In this document: positions 9,472 to 13,296 of the stretch, in pieces
How positions within the stretch are numbered: the stretch's first letter is position 1
Layout: each line of letters begins with the position of its first letter
NCBI GenBank assembly: GCA_015143735.1
Contig: VKHC01000323.1
Coordinates: 1-13,296 of the forward strand
Length of the DNA: 13,296 bases
Reading direction: 5' to 3'
Source: Synura sp. LO234KE
Lineage: Eukaryota; Sar; Synurophyceae; Synurales; Mallomonadaceae
The notes under the pieces: model-generated
What the model was told of the DNA's origin: nothing
Databases searched by the model: none
The model's input: the letters and a program-made list of their open reading frames with translations, nothing else
Made by a program: the position numbers and the translations under genes

Positions 9472-9576
9472 TCACTAAGTGGCGCAAGTTATACTTAACA
9501 CCATCCGTGAGCGAATTCGCGAATCCCTTGGCGAGGAGGAGCGGCACTTATTTGCAACTTTCACCTCCTTCACCAT

Positions 9577-10962
9577 TCACGAAATCGAAGATTATTAATT
9601 TTCTTTTATGAAGTCTTACCTAAAGGATGGTTAGATTCTGGAAGAAAGAAAAATCAGCTTCGTAAAATCCTTTTATTTTTCTGATTTGTAGTAGTTCTTA
9701 AATATTTTTGGGAATGTCATATGGTTAATTGCACCTGAGTTCTTGATGCCCTCCTCCCTCCTCCAACAAAATCGCTCATATCTGACTGCCTGCGACCTTT
9801 CCCAGTATCCTCTGGACACGGACCTAAATTTCACTCCACAAGTGATAATACTGTTACGCCCTGTCGACGGATTTCGAATATATCTTAGGAATCGGACAAC
9901 AGCACCACTGCACCTACTCGTGCAGGCTCGCCTTCCTAGTGACACTGAAGAAGACCTTTGATGCAGAACTGATCAATTTTGAGCAATTTTATAAGAAACT
10001 TAGTTCCGCTGATCGATTCGCTGGGATTTGCACGAACAAGCAAACTATCTGCAGGCAGATAAACCAGTCCCTGCGCCGACCCGCACGATGTCGTTACCTC
10101 TGATATAGCTTCCCCTCTTACATGAAATCCTCATTTTCTCGTGGATCCGATGATGTTCTACTGGTTACAAACAATGCAATTGTTTCATCGGAATGTTATA
10201 CTTCTTGGAAACATACAAATTATCACCTTGCGGTATGATGCATGCGTCAAAATGCGATTACTTTACTCGCTTCGGGAATCTGTCTTGTACAAACTCCTAC
10301 CTCTCCCGTCAATGTGTTGCTACCATATCCGTCCGCTTTACCGATATTCCTTAATGGCCTTTCTGTCGGCTGGCTGAATATTTTTATACCAAGACTCCGG
10401 ATTGTTGTGCATGAACCATAGCGCACAATGCCGCTCACTTATGGAAGCTGTAGGAAATGTGGCTGCCGCTGTTCGGCGAGTGGCGAGTGTAAATGATTGT
10501 ACGTAGGCACGTAAGTACGTAGGCATTGGGGCGGGGGGCGGTCCGGAACACTCCCGTGGAGAGGCAAAGCGCCCGCCGATCTACTAGTACCAGCTCCTGC
10601 ACATCATCCCGAAGGAGACCGAAGAGAATGCTAATCGCGCCAACAGAGATCCAACATTCCCTGAGTGTACAGGACGCACGTCTCTAATGAGCTCCATTGG
10701 ATGTACTCTCTCGTCTATTAGAGACTTCTTTTCTTGCGGGATACTCGCTCGCAGTGGGATCTGTGGACGTAGTGGTCCGCGACTGGGTTGATCCTCCCCC
10801 TACGACGATTGCTTGAAGTCGGAGCCCCTATCTCGGCGCGTAGGTGCCTCGAAAGTATCTGGCTTGGTTGTTGAAGGTGGTGGGCCCTGCCTTTTCTCCT
10901 CATCGCATCCTGTCCTTGTTTTGAATTACCTTATTCGCCAGCGTAGCTAGAACGCGCACTAG
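9577..10962. other. upstream/intergenic DNA without a supportable gene
   Basis: Frames at 9746-9961 plus (ATG, 71 codons), 9945-9673 minus (90 codons, non-ATG start) and 10141-10377 plus (78 codons, non-ATG start) overlap or show nothing recognisable. A short direct repeat GTACGTAGGCA is present near 10499 and 10515. A G-rich run lies near 10527-10542. No RNA gene or convincing exon was found. Confidence 0.5.
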
Positions 10963-11178
10963 TATGATATTGTCGGTGACAGAGTACCGGGTTACATGTT
11001 GAGACGCTTTGGTTATCCTCCCACATACCACGAACTCGACTATGGGCGGAACCGTGTACTACTAGTAAGGCCTAAATATGAGCACGATGGAACTACTTAT
11101 AATTTTCGCATATTAACTAGTCGTCAAAACTCAGGACATTGTGCGAGAAATAAATCTGACACGTCGGTAGGTAGCTAG
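10963..11178 (+). pseudogene. coding-like frame, possible exon or relic
   Basis: The frame is open from just after a TAG at 10960-10962 (CACTAG, also a possible splice acceptor) to a stop at 11176-11178, with an ATG at 10996. The predicted peptide (VPGYMLRRFGYPPTYHELDY, then VLLVRPKYEHDG) is polar and Tyr/Arg-rich. I do not recognise it. At 71 codons it could be chance; its position just before other coding-like islands on the same strand is the only context. Confidence 0.2.
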
Positions 11179-11212
11179 TATATTAATTTTTACTGTTAAA
11201 TCGGTGTGGTTC

Positions 11213-11494
11213 ATGTCGAACCAAAGTAAACATTTGTTCGATAAGAATTTGACACTCCAAGTCGAATTCAATTCCCCATTAGATGAAAAGTTAAACACAA
11301 AACGACATCCACTTGATGACGTGAATATGGATGTAATCTATAATACCCCAAAACCCCAATTTGAATATTCAATTAACAACAGAAGGTCTCATCGTCATGA
11401 TGCGCTTGATTTCATCGAATATGAAACGAATCTGGATGCAGAGGAGGAAGCGAATAATATAAGCATCATCATGGAAATTATGGATAACGAATAA
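11213..11494 (+). CDS. small hypothetical acidic protein or exon, 93 codons
   Basis: This frame has an ATG start (MSNQSKHLFDKNLTL...) and runs to TAA. The predicted product is strongly polar, rich in Asn, Asp and Glu, with an acidic C-terminal half (DAEEEANN, MEIMDNE), an A/T-rich codon choice and no membrane segment. I do not recognise a family. Right after the stop, the +1 frame continues with similar character (NNPIEAKIAKYIDFQEKLYD), so the stop may come from a one-base frameshift in a longer ancestral frame. It could be a real small gene, an exon, or part of a decayed transposon gene. Confidence 0.35.
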   Translation: MSNQSKHLFDKNLTLQVEFNSPLDEKLNTKRHPLDDVNMDVIYNTPKPQFEYSINNRRSHRHDALDFIEYETNLDAEEEANNISIIMEIMDNE

Positions 11495-11827
11495 TCCTAT
11501 CGAGGCGAAAATAGCTAAATATATCGATTTTCAAGAGAAATTATATGATTTTATCTCTGGAATCACTGCCTAGCTGCTATCAATATCGGTCTTGTGGGTG
11601 AGAGGAATTGCGATTTGGGTAGTATTTTTAGAGCAATTGCCACTTTTCTGCGATTTTTCATGTTTACCACTCTTACTTCATGCTGGTGAGGAAACCCACG
11701 TGGTGAGGATATGCATTTTATACCAGTTGAAACAGCGGTTCGAGCCTTATTAATCCAATAGCTAACTAGATACGACCACTACAAAGTGTGGTGAGGAGCG
11801 ATGAGGTTGTGCTTATTGTAAATGCAA

Positions 11828-11888
11828 CCTCAATATTGGTAGCTAATTATAAATGCCAATATTCCTATAAAATCGCCTCAATATTGGT
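11828..11888. repeat. 13-bp direct repeat with an inverted core between
   Basis: CCTCAATATTGGT occurs at 11828-11840 and 11876-11888. A GCCAATATT in the opposite sense lies between, in A/T-rich non-coding DNA. Its purpose is unknown; it may be a remnant of a small mobile element or chance. Confidence 0.6.
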
Positions 11889-11931
11889 GCCTTTGTTCCA
11901 ATTATACGTCCACGACAAGAATAGCAAATAA

Positions 11932-12063
11932 ACATATAACAATCGATTACCGCTTAAACATTTTCACGAAGCTAAACAAGCGGAAACAATATATGAAACT
12001 GCTAATAATGGTAACATTACAAGAGCAAAAGGAGAGAACAATAAAGTCATATATGGTACTTGA
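11932..12063 (+). pseudogene. short coding-like island, 43 codons
   Basis: After an in-frame TAA at 11929-11931 the frame reads LPLKHFHEAKQAETIYETAN and then ITRAKGENNKVIYGT before TGA at 12061-12063. Composition is helix-like and polar, and the frame upstream of the TAA is also open. There is no start codon of its own and no recognised family. It may be the tail of a broken gene that includes the 11213-11494 frame. Confidence 0.2.
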
Positions 12064-12355
12064 GACATGTGACCACAATCATGCGATCAAATAACAATAT
12101 CGGATGAAGCGAATCGTGAGGATCGCAGGTCGTTAGAAATCTGACGTTAGAAGTCTGGCGCACCCGAATGGATCGTTTTATAATCATCAGATTTGACGAG
12201 CTGAGTGAGGCGTAAATGTCGGAACAAGGCTAGACAAAATAACACACACCGAAACGTACTCTGCACCCTCATGTACGTGTGCGTGATATCAAAGCTCATC
12301 TCACGCCACCAGATAAAAGAATTCAGATTGCATATTACACTACTTGAAGTTCGCC
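12064..12355. other. DNA 3' of the coiled-coil gene
   Basis: A 116-codon plus frame at 12205-12555 exists but is largely the antisense of the coiled-coil exon, so it is a shadow. No clear polyadenylation signal or other feature was found. Confidence 0.5.
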
Positions 12356-13154
12356 TTATTCCCGTTGTTCTTTCAGTCCAGCAAGTTCAACACGCAGTTT
12401 ATCTCGTTCCTGTGTTACTTCCCATAACTCCCTCGCGGCTTCTTCCAGCGCCCGCCGAGTATCATCTAACTCCGCCGCTAATTCCTCATTTGTCGCAACT
12501 AATTCGTCTTGCACAATCTGAACCTCTTTCAGCCCTTCTGTCAGTCGCTCCATAACCTGACATTTACGAGGAAATAGTAGGAGTTAGTTATCTTTTTACT
12601 CTCTCTATAATCTAACTACAAGATTTTCCGCAAAAAGGGAGTTAGTTATCCATGGATTTGAAAGGAACATATCCTCAAACCAGTATATTTATCAAACAGC
12701 CGATACATCGAGAAATCGAGCGCGTCCATATAATCGAACAGAAAGGCGAGTCCATATAAACGCTCAGTTGGAAGTATCCTCATATCCTCCAACCCTCCTT
12801 AGTAAATCATTCGTATAAACTGTAATTCATCTTCAATTTAGACACAAATATACACGAGAGGGACAAACGTACAGCGTCTTTCCGCTCAACGGCATCCTGC
12901 AGAAAACGGTTATCAGCTTCGAGTAGTTTCAGTTGTAGCCCCATTGCGACCAAGGCCTGAGACTCCTTCCTCTCTCTGTCTTTGTCTTTCTCGGAACCAC
13001 CGCCGCCGCCGTTGCTGCTGTTCGCTTCCGAAACGTCGTCCTTGGCTGATAGTATTATCTGAGCATCTTCTCCACCACACACACGTAACGCATATACCAG
13101 AAACACATAATTGAGGTGACGAAGCAATATATATTGCATTGAATAAAAAGTCAT
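12356..13154 (-). CDS. coiled-coil protein of unknown function, C-terminal exons (5' end uncertain)
   Basis: Exon 13154-12873 ends at donor GACGCT|GTACGT and joins in phase 0 to exon 12556-12356 after acceptor TGTCAG|GTTATG, giving FLQDAVERKDA|VMERLTEGLKE. If the ATG at 13154 is the start the product has 160 residues. In order: a hydrophobic N-terminus (about 7-25), a low-complexity linker with five Gly and many Lys/Asp/Arg/Glu (about 45-65), then near-continuous heptad-rich coiled coil from about 66 to the end (KLLEADNRFL, ELVATNEELAAELDD, ARELWEVTQERDKL), ending KEQRE. The joining of two coiled-coil stretches strongly supports the splice. The hydrophobic start does not match the rest, so the real 5' exon may lie beyond the window, with an acceptor near 13038-13052. 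No family is recognised. Confidence 0.75.
12557..12872 (-). other. intron of the coiled-coil gene (316 nt, phase 0)
   Basis: GTACGT donor at 12872 downwards and TGTCAG acceptor at 12557. It holds two small direct repeats: GGAGTTAGTTATC at 12580-12592 and 12638-12650, and GTCCATATAA at 12724-12733 and 12750-12759. Confidence 0.78.
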
Positions 13155-13296
13155 AAAATACTGTTTATAAAATAGGTATGGGGATGAATAAAGAGCTTAG
13201 GGATGTATTCTCAGTGTAGACGCTTACGGTAGTAGAGTGAGGGTGGTAAAAAGAGTTAAATAATACAGTTTATTGGAAATATGTGATATTTACAAG

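Noticed and set aside
9475-9576. 33-codon minus-strand uORF upstream of COX10
   Set aside because: It would be in the transcript only with a leader over 210 nt; a nearer TATA-like site suggests a shorter leader, and nothing supports its translation.
9481-9597. Short plus-strand frame reading TIRERIRESLGEEERHLF upstream of COX10
   Set aside because: It has only 39 codons, no ATG and a TAA immediately before it. It looks protein-like, but no exon boundary is supported.
12205-12555. 116-codon plus frame over the coiled-coil exon
   Set aside because: It is mostly the antisense of the heptad-rich minus-strand exon, with the Leu/Pro bias typical of such shadows.

Overview
The window is nuclear eukaryotic DNA. 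Its one firmly identifiable gene is COX10 (mitochondrial heme O synthase, protoheme IX farnesyltransferase), on the minus strand. It has short GT-AG spliceosomal introns and a mitochondrial presequence. The protein sequence, including an exon 1/2 junction reading KARK|VFLCSLWYLP and a long hydrophilic C-terminal tail, looks to me most like stramenopile (diatom-type) COX10. This taxonomic hint rests on remembered family features, not on a search.

Layout. Bases 1-843 hold no supportable gene. Bases 844-1531 hold a striking repeat structure: two 200-bp direct copies differing at one base, then a diverged inverted copy, forming a fold-back (MITE-like) element. Bases 1532-5684 are gene-poor; their open frames are what about 46% GC DNA gives by chance. 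Bases 5685-6877 (minus strand) hold weak coding-like frames, including one that can be read across an 88-nt GTAAGT...CAG intron but has an in-frame TAG; at most this is a decayed gene. Bases 7289-9364 (minus strand) are COX10, rebuilt here as four exons and 464 codons, where a plain open-frame scan sees only the first exon. Bases 9365-10962 are upstream DNA with a possible TATA box and a bZIP/CRE-like TGACGT motif. Bases 10963-12063 (plus strand) hold several A-rich, protein-like islands broken by stops and frame changes, the best being an ATG frame at 11213-11494. Bases 12356-13154 (minus strand) encode the C-terminal part, at least two exons, of an unrecognised coiled-coil protein whose 5' end is uncertain.

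The two confident genes lie on the same strand about 3 kb apart and show no functional link. COX10 supplies heme O for heme A and cytochrome c oxidase assembly in the inner mitochondrial membrane. I find no rRNA, tRNA, CRISPR, operon or plasmid-like feature. I see no strong case for a new multi-gene system; the most unusual structural item is the fold-back repeat.
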